From positions 1,736,001 through 1,800,000 of the forward strand of contig NZ_JAAQRC020000001.1 of assembly GCF_019216885.1 (NCBI RefSeq): DNA of 64,000 bases. Reading direction: 5' to 3'. Positions 53,020-61,103 of this stretch are shown one piece after another; within the stretch, counting starts at the first letter, position 1, and each line of letters opens with the position of its first letter. The position numbers were made by a program, and so were the translations under genes. The notes under the pieces are model-generated. The model was not told the origin of the DNA. It saw only the letters and a list, made by a program, of their open reading frames with translations, and did no database searches. Source of the DNA: Methylobacterium sp. SyP6R (GTDB taxonomy: Bacteria; Pseudomonadota; Alphaproteobacteria; Rhizobiales; Beijerinckiaceae).

Positions 53020-53292
53020 TCACCCGAACGGGTTCCTGACCTCCGTCGTCGCCACCCGGACCTCCTCGGCCCGCTCGGGGAGATCGGTCTCGCCCTCCAG
53101 GGCCGCTACGATCGCCGCCAGGGTCTTGGCCAGCGCCCTCGCCCGCTCCAGGCTCTCCCGGTCGCGGGCAAGGTCGAGGGAGCCGTGCAGCGCGATCCGC
53201 GCCGTGCCGTTCTCGAGCGTCAGGCCGCCGAGGGTCTGGACGGCGGCATCGTCGGCGAAGGGGGTGAAGGCGGGCTTCGCGTGCGCGGGCAT
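53020..53292 (-). CDS. small conserved hypothetical protein
   Basis: 90 residues. It opens [20 protein letters not shown] and has a beta-hairpin-like segment ([20 protein letters not shown]) followed by a long helix ([20 protein letters not shown]) and an acidic linker. It is a common short hypothetical of Rhizobiales; no function known. It is 30 bp downstream of the endonuclease gene on the same strand and probably co-transcribed. Confidence 0.65.
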   Translation of the reverse strand: MPAHAKPAFTPFADDAAVQTLGGLTLENGTARIALHGSLDLARDRESLERARALAKTLAAIVAALEGETDLPERAEEVRVATTEVRNPFG

Positions 53293-53322
53293 GGGAGGCT
53301 CGTATGGGTTGGGCGGGGCTCG

Positions 53323-54231
53323 TCAGAACAGCGAGCGGAGGAAGTCGCGCCAGGCGCGGCGGGCGGCGCGGCGCAGCTCGGCGGCGAGCCAGTCGAGGAT
53401 GCTCGGCTCGCGGCGGCTGCGCGGGCCGCCGGCATATTCGTCGCGCCGCGGCTCGGGCAGTTTCATGATGCGGCGGCGGACCGAATCCGGCAGGTCCGGG
53501 AAGGCGACGATGCCGCCGAGGCCTGCGAGCTGGTCGAGGGAGATCGCCTCCCAGGTCTCGCCCGGGGCGGCGTTGCGGGCGAGGTAGACTCCCGCCTCGC
53601 CGCGATTGGCGTCGTAGACCGCCTTGAACAGGCGGGTCGGGATCAGCACCCGGCCGCGCAGCGACTGCACGCTCGTGCCCTCGAACAGCGGCCCGGTGAC
53701 GACGAAGAGGTCGCCGCGCTCGATCGCCAGCGCCCGCACGCTGCTCTCGATCCCGGCCCAGAGCCGGCGGTTGAGGTCCGGGTCCTGCGGCACGATGTTG
53801 GCGAGGGTGAAGGATTCGGCTTGCGTGCTCGGGCTCGGCATGTCGCCGGAAGGCGCCATGTGGCCCCGGTCCCAGCCGCTGCCGGCGTAATCCGCGAGGT
53901 CCGAGCGCACCGCCTCCGGCAGCCTGTCCTCCTCGTGGAAGGCATCGACCCGGTCGATCCGGCGGGCGGCCTCGACCCGCGCGGCGGTGAGGTGCTCGGC
54001 GGCGTAGAGCGGCGTGCGCGACAGGCCCGAATAGAGGACCGCGAAGGCCTGGTAGCATAGGAGCGTGGTGTCGGCGGACAGCCGCGGATTGGTGAGGACC
54101 GGGGGCGTGCCGCCGGCGAAATGCTCCGGGCAGTTCCGCGCCAGCGCCGGGGCGGCCGAGACCACCAGGAGCAGCAGGAGGGCGCGGCCGGCCGGCGACA
54201 CCCGCGAGCGGAGCGGAGCGATGCTCGTCAC
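53323..54231 (-). CDS. secreted DNA/RNA non-specific endonuclease
   Basis: 302 residues from a GTG at 54231 that overlaps the stop of the upstream small gene (GTGA). A signal peptide (AGRALLLLLVVSAAPALA) precedes a NUC1/Serratia-nuclease type domain. The signature YAGSGWDRGHMAPSGDM carries the catalytic His of DRGH, and the metal-binding Asn follows in FTLANIVPQDPDLN (NxxPQ). The C-terminal 40 residues are Arg-rich and amphipathic (WLAAELRRAARRAWRDF). Such enzymes degrade extracellular nucleic acid for nutrition or defence. Start choice is supported by coupling and signal peptide; the longer frame is not homologous. Confidence 0.88.
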   Translation of the reverse strand: MTSIAPLRSRVSPAGRALLLLLVVSAAPALARNCPEHFAGGTPPVLTNPRLSADTTLLCYQAFAVLYSGLSRTPLYAAEHLTAARVEAARRIDRVDAFHEEDRLPEAVRSDLADYAGSGWDRGHMAPSGDMPSPSTQAESFTLANIVPQDPDLNRRLWAGIESSVRALAIERGDLFVVTGPLFEGTSVQSLRGRVLIPTRLFKAVYDANRGEAGVYLARNAAPGETWEAISLDQLAGLGGIVAFPDLPDSVRRRIMKLPEPRRDEYAGGPRSRREPSILDWLAAELRRAARRAWRDFLRSLF

Positions 54232-54485
54232 GCGCAGATCCGGACCCGGCGCAGGCCCTCGGGCGTCGGGCGCACCCGCCAGGTGCACACCGGAACCCGG
54301 CGCCGCGAGACGGTGTCGCAGGTGCGGTCGGACCGCGTGCAACGAGGCAGGTGCGGCAGCCAGGCGGGATCGAGCGCCGGATAGAGCGGCACAGCCCGCG
54401 CGTCTCCCGACAGGCCCGGCAGGAGGCTCTGCGCCGTCAGCAGAACGCCGAGGACGAGCCAGCGTACCGGTATCGACCGTCCCAT
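54228..54485 (-). CDS. small secreted Cys-containing protein coupled to the nuclease
   Basis: 85 residues: signal peptide (IPVRWLVLGVLLTAQSLLPG) and a short mature part with four Cys (LPRCTRSDRTCDTVSRRRVP, VCTWRV, RICA). It could fold with two disulfides. Overlap with the nuclease start suggests the two are made together; it might inhibit the nuclease or aid its export, but no family is recognised. Confidence 0.5.
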   Translation of the reverse strand: MGRSIPVRWLVLGVLLTAQSLLPGLSGDARAVPLYPALDPAWLPHLPRCTRSDRTCDTVSRRRVPVCTWRVRPTPEGLRRVRICA

Positions 54486-54735
54486 CTGACCTCCGAGGGG
54501 AGTGCGTATTGGCCCAATCGCGCCGTCTCTCGCACATTCTAGGGCATCCCCGCGCAGGTGTCGCCTCGGGGTTGGAATTCACCGTGAGTTCAGAATGTTC
54601 TTCGGAGTTGCTACGTCGCGCACAACCGCAACCGGCGCGTCAGCGCGCGGCCGATGGCGCGATCGGCCGCTTGCGGTATAACGGCCGCCATCTGCGAGGA
54701 TCCCCGGCGTGCCGCCGCGCGGGATCCGCCCCCGA

Positions 54736-56727
54736 ATGAGCGAGTGTCACGACGTGTCCGATCTGGTCCTTCCCCTCCTCGACCGCGTCCGCATTCCTGC
54801 GGACCTGCGCCAGCTGCCCGAGAGCGACCTGACGCAGCTCGCCGCCGAGCTGCGCGCCGAGACCATCGATGCCGTCTCGGTCACCGGCGGCCATCTCGGC
54901 GCGGGCCTCGGCGTCATCGAGCTCACCGTCGCCCTCCACTACGTCTTCAACACCCCCGACGACCGCATCATCTGGGATGTCGGCCACCAGGCCTATCCCC
55001 ACAAGATCCTCACCGGCCGCCGCGACCGCATCCGCACGCTGCGCCAGGGCGGCGGCCTGTCGGGCTTCACCAAGCGCTCCGAGAGCCCCTACGATCCCTT
55101 CGGCGCGGCGCACTCCTCCACCTCGATCTCCGCCGGCTTGGGCATGGCGATCGGCCGCGACCTCTCGGACGCCGCGGCACGAGCCCGCGGCGAGACGCCG
55201 CCGCGCCGCAACGTGGTGGCGGTGATCGGCGACGGCTCGATCTCGGCCGGCATGGCCTACGAGGCGATGAACAATGCCGGCGCGCTGAAGTCCCGCCTGA
55301 TCGTCATCCTCAACGACAACGACATGTCGATCGCGCCCCCCGTCGGCGCGATGTCGTCCTACCTCGCCAAGCTCGTCTCGGGCGACACCTACCGCTCGCT
55401 CCGCGACACCGCCAAGCAGTTCGGCCGCCTGCTGCCGAAGGCCCTCTACGACACCGCCGCCCGCGCCGAGGAATATGCCCGCGGCATGCTCGCCGGCGGC
55501 GGCACGATGTTCGAGGAGCTCGGCTTCCACTATGTCGGGCCGATCGACGGCCACAACCTCGACCACCTGCTCCCCGTGCTCAAGAACGTGCGCGACGCGC
55601 CGGACGGCCCGGTGCTGGTCCACGTCGTGACCCAGAAGGGCAAGGGCTACGCACCCGCCGAGGCCGCCGCCGATCGCGGCCACGCGGTGGTGAAGTTCGA
55701 CGTGGTGTCGGGCAAGCAGACCAAGGCCAAGCCCAACGCGCCGGCCTATACGCGGGTGTTCGGCGAGAGCCTGATCAAGGCGGCCGACATCGACGACAAG
55801 GTGGTGGCGATCACCGCCGCGATGCCGTCGGGCACCGGCGTCGACCTGTTCGCCAAGGTGCATCCGGAGCGGACCTTCGACGTCGGCATCGCCGAGCAGC
55901 ACGCGGTGACCTTCGCGGGCGGCCTGGCGACGGAGGGGTTCAAGCCGTTCTGCGCGATCTACTCGACCTTCCTGCAGCGCGGCTACGACCAGCTCGTCCA
56001 CGACGTGGCGTTGCAGAACCTGCCGGTGCGCTTCGCCCTCGACCGGGCCGGCCTGGTGGGGGCGGACGGGGCGACCCATGCCGGCGCCTTCGACCTGGCG
56101 TATCTCTGTTGCCTGCCGAACATGACGGTGATGGCGGCGGCCGACGAGGCCGAGCTGGTGCACATGGTGGCGACCGCGCACGCGCATGATACGGGGCCGA
56201 TCGCGTTCCGCTATCCGCGCGGCGAGGGCGTCGGCGTCGAGCTTCCCGAGAAGGGCGAGGTCCTGGAGATCGGCAAGGGCCGGGTGATCCGCCGTCCCGA
56301 GGGCGCGCGGGTGGCCCTGCTGAGCCTCGGCACGCGTCTGGCGGAGGCGCTGAAGGCGGCCGAACGCCTGGAGGCGGCCGGCATCGCCGTGACGGTGGCG
56401 GATGCGCGGTTTGCCAAGCCGCTCGACGAGGCGCTGATCCTGGATCTGGCATCGAGCCACGAGGTTCTGGTGACGCTGGAGGAGGGGTCTGTCGGCGGGT
56501 TCGGTGCGATGGTGCTGCACCTCTTGTCGTCGCGCGGGGCGCTCGACGACGGCAAGGTGCGGGTGCGGACGCTGACCTTGCCGGACAGCTACCAGGACCA
56601 CGACTCGCCGGAGCGGATGTATGCCGAGGCCGGGCTCGATGCGGCCTCGATCGTCAAGGTCGTCGAGGCCACGCTGCCGGCGCGCGAAACGGCGGCCGAA
56701 CGCGGGGGGCGCCTGCGCCTCGCCTGA
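54736..56727 (+). CDS. dxs: 1-deoxy-D-xylulose-5-phosphate synthase
   Basis: 663 residues from the ATG at 54736 (an in-frame GTG at 54709 would add nine). It makes DXP from pyruvate and glyceraldehyde 3-phosphate with thiamine diphosphate, the first step of the MEP isoprenoid route. Blocks: [57 protein letters not shown] (ThDP Mg site), [20 protein letters not shown] with the catalytic Glu, and [15 protein letters not shown]. It lies 195 bp upstream of hpnA on the same strand, a logical arrangement to push carbon into hopanoids and carotenoids. Confidence 0.97.
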   Translation: MSECHDVSDLVLPLLDRVRIPADLRQLPESDLTQLAAELRAETIDAVSVTGGHLGAGLGVIELTVALHYVFNTPDDRIIWDVGHQAYPHKILTGRRDRIRTLRQGGGLSGFTKRSESPYDPFGAAHSSTSISAGLGMAIGRDLSDAAARARGETPPRRNVVAVIGDGSISAGMAYEAMNNAGALKSRLIVILNDNDMSIAPPVGAMSSYLAKLVSGDTYRSLRDTAKQFGRLLPKALYDTAARAEEYARGMLAGGGTMFEELGFHYVGPIDGHNLDHLLPVLKNVRDAPDGPVLVHVVTQKGKGYAPAEAAADRGHAVVKFDVVSGKQTKAKPNAPAYTRVFGESLIKAADIDDKVVAITAAMPSGTGVDLFAKVHPERTFDVGIAEQHAVTFAGGLATEGFKPFCAIYSTFLQRGYDQLVHDVALQNLPVRFALDRAGLVGADGATHAGAFDLAYLCCLPNMTVMAAADEAELVHMVATAHAHDTGPIAFRYPRGEGVGVELPEKGEVLEIGKGRVIRRPEGARVALLSLGTRLAEALKAAERLEAAGIAVTVADARFAKPLDEALILDLASSHEVLVTLEEGSVGGFGAMVLHLLSSRGALDDGKVRVRTLTLPDSYQDHDSPERMYAEAGLDAASIVKVVEATLPARETAAERGGRLRLA

Positions 56728-56850
56728 GAGATCGCACCGACGGGTTCATCCCGGTGGCAGGTCGCTGATGCGCGGGCGGCACGCCCATCCGCGATCGGTC
56801 GCGCATGCCTTGCGGGCATGGCGCCGGGCTGGCAGAAGCGGCCCGGCTTC

Positions 56851-56874
56851 CCGAATTGATGTCCGAATTGATGT
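56851..56874. repeat. 12-bp tandem repeat upstream of hpnA
   Basis: CCGAATTGATGT occurs twice in succession (56851-56862, 56863-56874), 48 bp before the hpnA start. Locally AT-rich; possible duplicated regulator site or promoter element. Confidence 0.7.
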
Positions 56875-56922
56875 CATTGTCGGACGAGCGGGCCCACCGC
56901 CCGAGCCGCCGAGAAGGAACGC

Positions 56923-57960
56923 ATGAACGAGGCCCAGCACAGCAGCGCATCCACGTCCGGATTCGAGCCCGGCCCGGTGCTGATCACCGGCGCCAGCGGC
57001 TTCCTCGGCCCGGCGCTCGTGGACGTGTTCCGCGCCGCCGGCTTCCCGGTGCGGGTGCTGGTGCGCGCCACGAGTCCGCGCACCAACCTGACTTGGCCCG
57101 ACGTCGAGATCGTCGAGGGCGACATGCGCGACCCCGAGGCGGCGGCGGCCGGCATGCGCGGCATGCGCTACCTCGTCCATGCGGCGGCGGATTACCGGCT
57201 CTGGGCGCCGGACCCGGACGAGATCGTGCGCACCAACCGCGACGGCACCCGGGCCCTGATGCGGGCGGCGCTCGAGGCTGGTGTCGAGCGGGTCGTCTAT
57301 ACGTCGAGCGTCGCCACCATCAAGCCGCACGACGACGGCACCCCGGCCGACGAGACCCGGCCGCTGACACCGGAGACCGCCATCGGCGCCTACAAGCGCA
57401 GCAAGGTGGTGGCCGAGCGGGTGGTCGAGGAGATGGTGGCCCGCGAGGGCCTGCCGGCGGTGATCGTCAATCCCTCGACCCCGATCGGCCCCCGCGACGT
57501 CAAGCCGACCCCGACCGGGCGGATCATCGTCGAGGCGGCGAACGGCAAGATGCCGGCCTTCGTCGATACCGGCCTCAACCTCGTCCATGTCGACGACGTG
57601 GCGAAGGGCCATCTGCTGGCCCTGCACAAGGGCCGGATCGGCGAGCGCTACATCTTGGGCGGCGAGGACGTGCTGCTGTCGCGCATGCTCGCCGACATCG
57701 CCGGCCTCGTCGGGCGAAAGCCCCCGACCGTGCGGCTGCCGCGGGCGGCGGTCTATCCCGTCGCCTTCGTGTCCGAACTCGCCGCCCGGATCACCGGCAA
57801 GGCGCCGCTCGCCACGATCGACGGCATCCGGATGTCGCGCTACCGGATGTTCTTCTCCGACGCCAAGGCGCGGGCCGAACTCGGCTACGCGGCCCGGCCC
57901 TACCGCGACGGCCTGTCGGACGCCGTCGCCTGGTTCCGTCAGGCGGGATACATCCGATGA
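56923..57960 (+). CDS. hpnA: hopanoid-associated sugar epimerase HpnA
   Basis: 345 residues, an extended SDR. It begins with PVLITGASGFLGPALVDVFR, has YTSSVATIKPH around residue 128 and YKRSKVVAERVVEEM with the catalytic Tyr/Lys, and VNPSTPIGPRDVKPTPTGRI typical of HpnA. Knockouts in other bacteria point to a role in making side-chain-modified hopanoids, but the reaction is not settled. It heads a tight operon; its stop overlaps the hpnC start (ATGA). Confidence 0.93.
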   Translation: MNEAQHSSASTSGFEPGPVLITGASGFLGPALVDVFRAAGFPVRVLVRATSPRTNLTWPDVEIVEGDMRDPEAAAAGMRGMRYLVHAAADYRLWAPDPDEIVRTNRDGTRALMRAALEAGVERVVYTSSVATIKPHDDGTPADETRPLTPETAIGAYKRSKVVAERVVEEMVAREGLPAVIVNPSTPIGPRDVKPTPTGRIIVEAANGKMPAFVDTGLNLVHVDDVAKGHLLALHKGRIGERYILGGEDVLLSRMLADIAGLVGRKPPTVRLPRAAVYPVAFVSELAARITGKAPLATIDGIRMSRYRMFFSDAKARAELGYAARPYRDGLSDAVAWFRQAGYIR

Positions 57961-58841
57961 CCACCGTCACCGAGGCGCGCTCCGGCAAGGGGCACCGCGA
58001 CGAGAACTTTCCGGTCGCCTCGCACCTGATCCATCCGCGCCACCGCGGCCCGATCCTGGATTTCTACTATTACGTCCGCGCCGGTGACGATGTCGCCGAC
58101 AATGCGGGTCTGTCGCCCGAGCAGAAGATCACGCTCCTCGATCGTCTCGCCGACGCGCTGACGGCTGAGGGCCCCGACGATCCGGAAGCCGCGCCCTTGC
58201 GCCGCTCGCTCGCCGAGCGCGGTCTGCCGCCGCGCCACGCACTCGAACTGCTCGACGCGTTCCGGATGGACGCCCACAAGACGCGCTACGAGACCTGGGA
58301 CGAGCTGGCGCATTACTGCCGCTACTCGGCCGTCCCGGTCGGCCGCTTCGTCCTCGACGTGCATGGCGAGGATCCGGGCCGCACCTGGCCGACCTCGGAC
58401 GCGATCTGCACCGCTCTCCAGGTGATCAACCACCTCCAGGATTGCGGCAAGGATTTTCGCAACGTCGACCGGGTCTACCTGCCGCGGGAGACCCTGGAGA
58501 AGCACGGCGCCCGGATCGAGGATCTGGCCGGTGAGCGCGCCACCCCGGCGCTCCGCGCCGTGATCAAGGACCTGGCGCAACGCTGCCTCGATCTCCTCGA
58601 GGAGGGCCGGCCCCTGCCGGATCTCATCGACGACACCCGGCTCGCCATGGAGATCGCGGCGATCCACCGCCTCGCGGTGCTGCTCGCCCGCGGTCTGCTG
58701 GTGCGCGATCCGCTGAGCGAGAAGGTCCATCACGGCAAGGCCGCCTTCGCGCTGACCGCGCTCGGCGCCGCCGCCACCACGCTCGCCCGGCGGCCGTTCC
58801 GCCGCCATCTCCATCCGGCCCTGCGGGGAGCCCGTTCGTGA
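57957..58841 (+). CDS. hpnC: squalene synthase HpnC (hydroxysqualene synthase)
   Basis: 294 residues, ATG overlapping the hpnA stop. A squalene/phytoene synthase-fold protein; HpnC converts presqualene diphosphate to hydroxysqualene. Aspartate-rich region DFYYYVRAGDDVADNAGL near residue 35 and the second site ALQVINHLQDCGKDFRNVDR near residue 155 are visible. The HPRHRGPILDFYYYVR entrance is typical of HpnC rather than HpnD. It overlaps hpnD by four bases (GTGA). Confidence 0.94.
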   Translation: MTTVTEARSGKGHRDENFPVASHLIHPRHRGPILDFYYYVRAGDDVADNAGLSPEQKITLLDRLADALTAEGPDDPEAAPLRRSLAERGLPPRHALELLDAFRMDAHKTRYETWDELAHYCRYSAVPVGRFVLDVHGEDPGRTWPTSDAICTALQVINHLQDCGKDFRNVDRVYLPRETLEKHGARIEDLAGERATPALRAVIKDLAQRCLDLLEEGRPLPDLIDDTRLAMEIAAIHRLAVLLARGLLVRDPLSEKVHHGKAAFALTALGAAATTLARRPFRRHLHPALRGARS

Positions 58842-59698
58842 CCGCCCTCGCCTCCCAGACCCCAGCCCAGGCCGAGGCGTCCGCCGAGGCCCCGGCCCTG
58901 CCGGCTGCCGGCTCGTCGTTCTACACCGCCATGCGGCTGCTGCCGGCCGAGCAGCGCGACGCGATGTACGCGGTCTATGCCTTCTGCCGCGCCGTCGACG
59001 ACGTGGCCGACGATGGCGGTGCCCGCGAGGTCCGCGCGGCCGAGCTCGACCGCTGGCGCGCCGATATCGACGCCCTCTATGCCGGCCGCCCGGTGCCGCG
59101 GACACAGGCCCTCGTCGGCCCGGTGCGCCAATTCGGACTCAAGCGCGAGGACTTCCAGGCGGTGATCGACGGCATGGCGATGGATGCCGAGGCCGACATC
59201 GTCGCCCCCGATTCGGCCACCCTCGACCTCTATTGCGACCGCGTCGCCAGCGCCGTCGGCCGGCTCTCGGTGCGGATCTTCGGCCTTCCCGAGGAGCCCG
59301 GCATCAGGCTCGCCCACCATCTCGGCCGGGCGCTGCAACTCACCAACATCCTGCGCGACATCGACGAGGATGCCGAGCGCGGCCGGCTCTACCTGCCGGC
59401 CGAGCCGCTGGCGGCGATCGGGCTGTCCCATCCTACCCCGGAATCGGCCCTCGCCCATCCGCGTCTCGGGGAGGTCTGCGCCCGGCTCCTCGACGAGGCG
59501 CAAGGGCATTACGATGCGTCCTGGGCGATCATGAACCGCGAATCGCGCCGGGCCACCAAGGCGCCCCGGATCATGGGCGCGGCCTATCACCTGATCCTCG
59601 TCGGCCTGCGCAAGCGCGGCTGGGCGGCGCCCCGCGTGCGGGTCAAGCCCGGCAAGCTCGCGCTGATCGGCGTTCTCCTGCGTCACGCGATCGTCTGA
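58838..59698 (+). CDS. hpnD: presqualene diphosphate synthase HpnD
   Basis: 286 residues from a GTG overlapping the hpnC stop. It joins two farnesyl diphosphates to presqualene diphosphate. Motifs: FYTAMRLLPAEQRDAMYAVY, AFCRAVDDVADD (first Asp-rich site), GMAMDAEADIV, YCDRVASAVGRLSVRIFG, and LTNILRDIDEDAERGRLYLP (second Asp-rich site). Length and all metal-binding Asp are normal. The stop overlaps the hpnE ATG by one base. Confidence 0.95.
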   Translation: MTALASQTPAQAEASAEAPALPAAGSSFYTAMRLLPAEQRDAMYAVYAFCRAVDDVADDGGAREVRAAELDRWRADIDALYAGRPVPRTQALVGPVRQFGLKREDFQAVIDGMAMDAEADIVAPDSATLDLYCDRVASAVGRLSVRIFGLPEEPGIRLAHHLGRALQLTNILRDIDEDAERGRLYLPAEPLAAIGLSHPTPESALAHPRLGEVCARLLDEAQGHYDASWAIMNRESRRATKAPRIMGAAYHLILVGLRKRGWAAPRVRVKPGKLALIGVLLRHAIV

Positions 59699-60978
59699 TG
59701 GGCACAGTCCATGTTCTCGGCGCCGGCCTTGCCGGCCTTTCGGCGGCCCTGCGGCTGGCCAAGGCCGGCCAGCGCGTCGTGGTGCACGAGGCGGCCAAGC
59801 AGGCCGGCGGGCGCTGCCGCTCCTATTTCGATCCGACCCTCGGGCTGACGATCGACAACGGCAACCACCTGCTGCTGTCGGGCAACCGCGACGCCCTCGA
59901 CTTCCTGACGCTCGCCGGCGCCCCCGAGGGCGTGCTCGCCGGGCCTGACGAGGCCGCCTTCGCCTTCGCCGACCTCGCCACCGGCGAGCGCTGGACCCTG
60001 CGGCCGAATGCCGGGCGCCTGCCCTGGTGGGTGCTCGATGCCCGCCGGCGGGTGCCGGGCAGCCGCGCCCGCGACTATCTCGCCCCCCTCGGCATCTTCC
60101 GCGGAGCGACGCGCTCGGCCACGATCGGCGAGAGCATGGCATGCGAAGGACTGCTGTGGGACCGGCTGTGGCGTCCGGTGCTGCTCGCGGCCCTCAACAC
60201 CGAGCCGCAGGAGAGCGATGCGGGGCTTGCCGCCACCATCCTGCGCGAGACCCTGGGGGCCGGCGGCCGGGCCTGCCGGCCGCTCGTTGCCGTCGAGGGC
60301 CTGTCGGCGGCCTTCGTCGATCCGGCTCTGGCAGCCCTGGCGAAGGCCGGCGCGGAGGTGCGTCTCAGTCGGCGCCTGCGGGCGCTCGGGATCGAGAACG
60401 GGCGCCTGACCCGGCTCGAGTTCACGGATGGCGCCGAGGAACTCGGGCCCGACGACGCGGCGGTGCTGGCCCTGCCGCCCTGGGTCGCCGCCGACCTGAT
60501 GCCGGGTTTGGAGACGCCGCAGAGCCACCGCTCGATCGTCAACGCGCATTTCGCGGTTCCCCCGAAGCCCGGGGCGCCGCTGCTCCTCGGCGTCGTCGGC
60601 GGCGTGACCGAGTGGCTGTTCTCCTATCCCGACCGGCTCTCGGTGACGATCAGCGGCGCCGACCGCCTGCTCGACGTGCCGCGCGAGGAGCTTGCCCGCA
60701 CGATCTGGGACGAGGTTTCGCGGCTCTCTGGCTACGCCGGCGAGCCCCTGCCGCGCTGGCAGATCGTCAAGGAGAAGCGCGCCACCTTCGCGGCAACGCC
60801 GGCAGAAGCGGCGCGCCGGCCGGGGGCGCGCACGCAGATCGAGAACCTGGCGCTCGCCGGAGACTGGACCGCGACCGGGCTGCCCTCGACCATCGAGGGC
60901 GCGATCCGGTCCGGGGCGACGGCGGCGCAGGTAATGGTCAGTAACCGTAGCAACGCTGCGTTGCGTGGAGCCGCTTGA
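59698..60978 (+). CDS. hpnE: hydroxysqualene dehydroxylase HpnE
   Basis: 426 residues, start sharing one base with the hpnD stop (TGATG). An FAD amine-oxidase-fold enzyme that reduces hydroxysqualene to squalene. FAD motif VHVLGAGLAGLSAALRLAKAG, then GGRCRSYFDPTLGLTIDNGNH, and the C-terminal LALAGDWTATGLPSTIEGAI. With HpnC and HpnD it forms the three-step bacterial squalene route. It ends 125 bp before the cyclase start. Confidence 0.94.
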   Translation: MGTVHVLGAGLAGLSAALRLAKAGQRVVVHEAAKQAGGRCRSYFDPTLGLTIDNGNHLLLSGNRDALDFLTLAGAPEGVLAGPDEAAFAFADLATGERWTLRPNAGRLPWWVLDARRRVPGSRARDYLAPLGIFRGATRSATIGESMACEGLLWDRLWRPVLLAALNTEPQESDAGLAATILRETLGAGGRACRPLVAVEGLSAAFVDPALAALAKAGAEVRLSRRLRALGIENGRLTRLEFTDGAEELGPDDAAVLALPPWVAADLMPGLETPQSHRSIVNAHFAVPPKPGAPLLLGVVGGVTEWLFSYPDRLSVTISGADRLLDVPREELARTIWDEVSRLSGYAGEPLPRWQIVKEKRATFAATPAEAARRPGARTQIENLALAGDWTATGLPSTIEGAIRSGATAAQVMVSNRSNAALRGAA

Positions 60979-61103
60979 CGCCAGGGCCCGGTTTCGGGAA
61001 CAGCGTGAGCGTGCGCGGCGTTTTGTGCACTGCGAAAATATACCGGGATGGCATCATGGGCGGCGGGGCGGAGCCGCCCTCACCAGAGGAAGGCAGAGAC
61101 ACC

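Noticed and set aside
54540..54580. CATCCCCGCGC stretch resembling a reversed I-E repeat
   Set aside because: Only about 11 bases match and the partner arm is absent, so chance is the better explanation.
54640..56601. 653-codon open frame antisense to dxs
   Set aside because: Low-complexity composition and no homology; dxs motifs are complete on the other strand.
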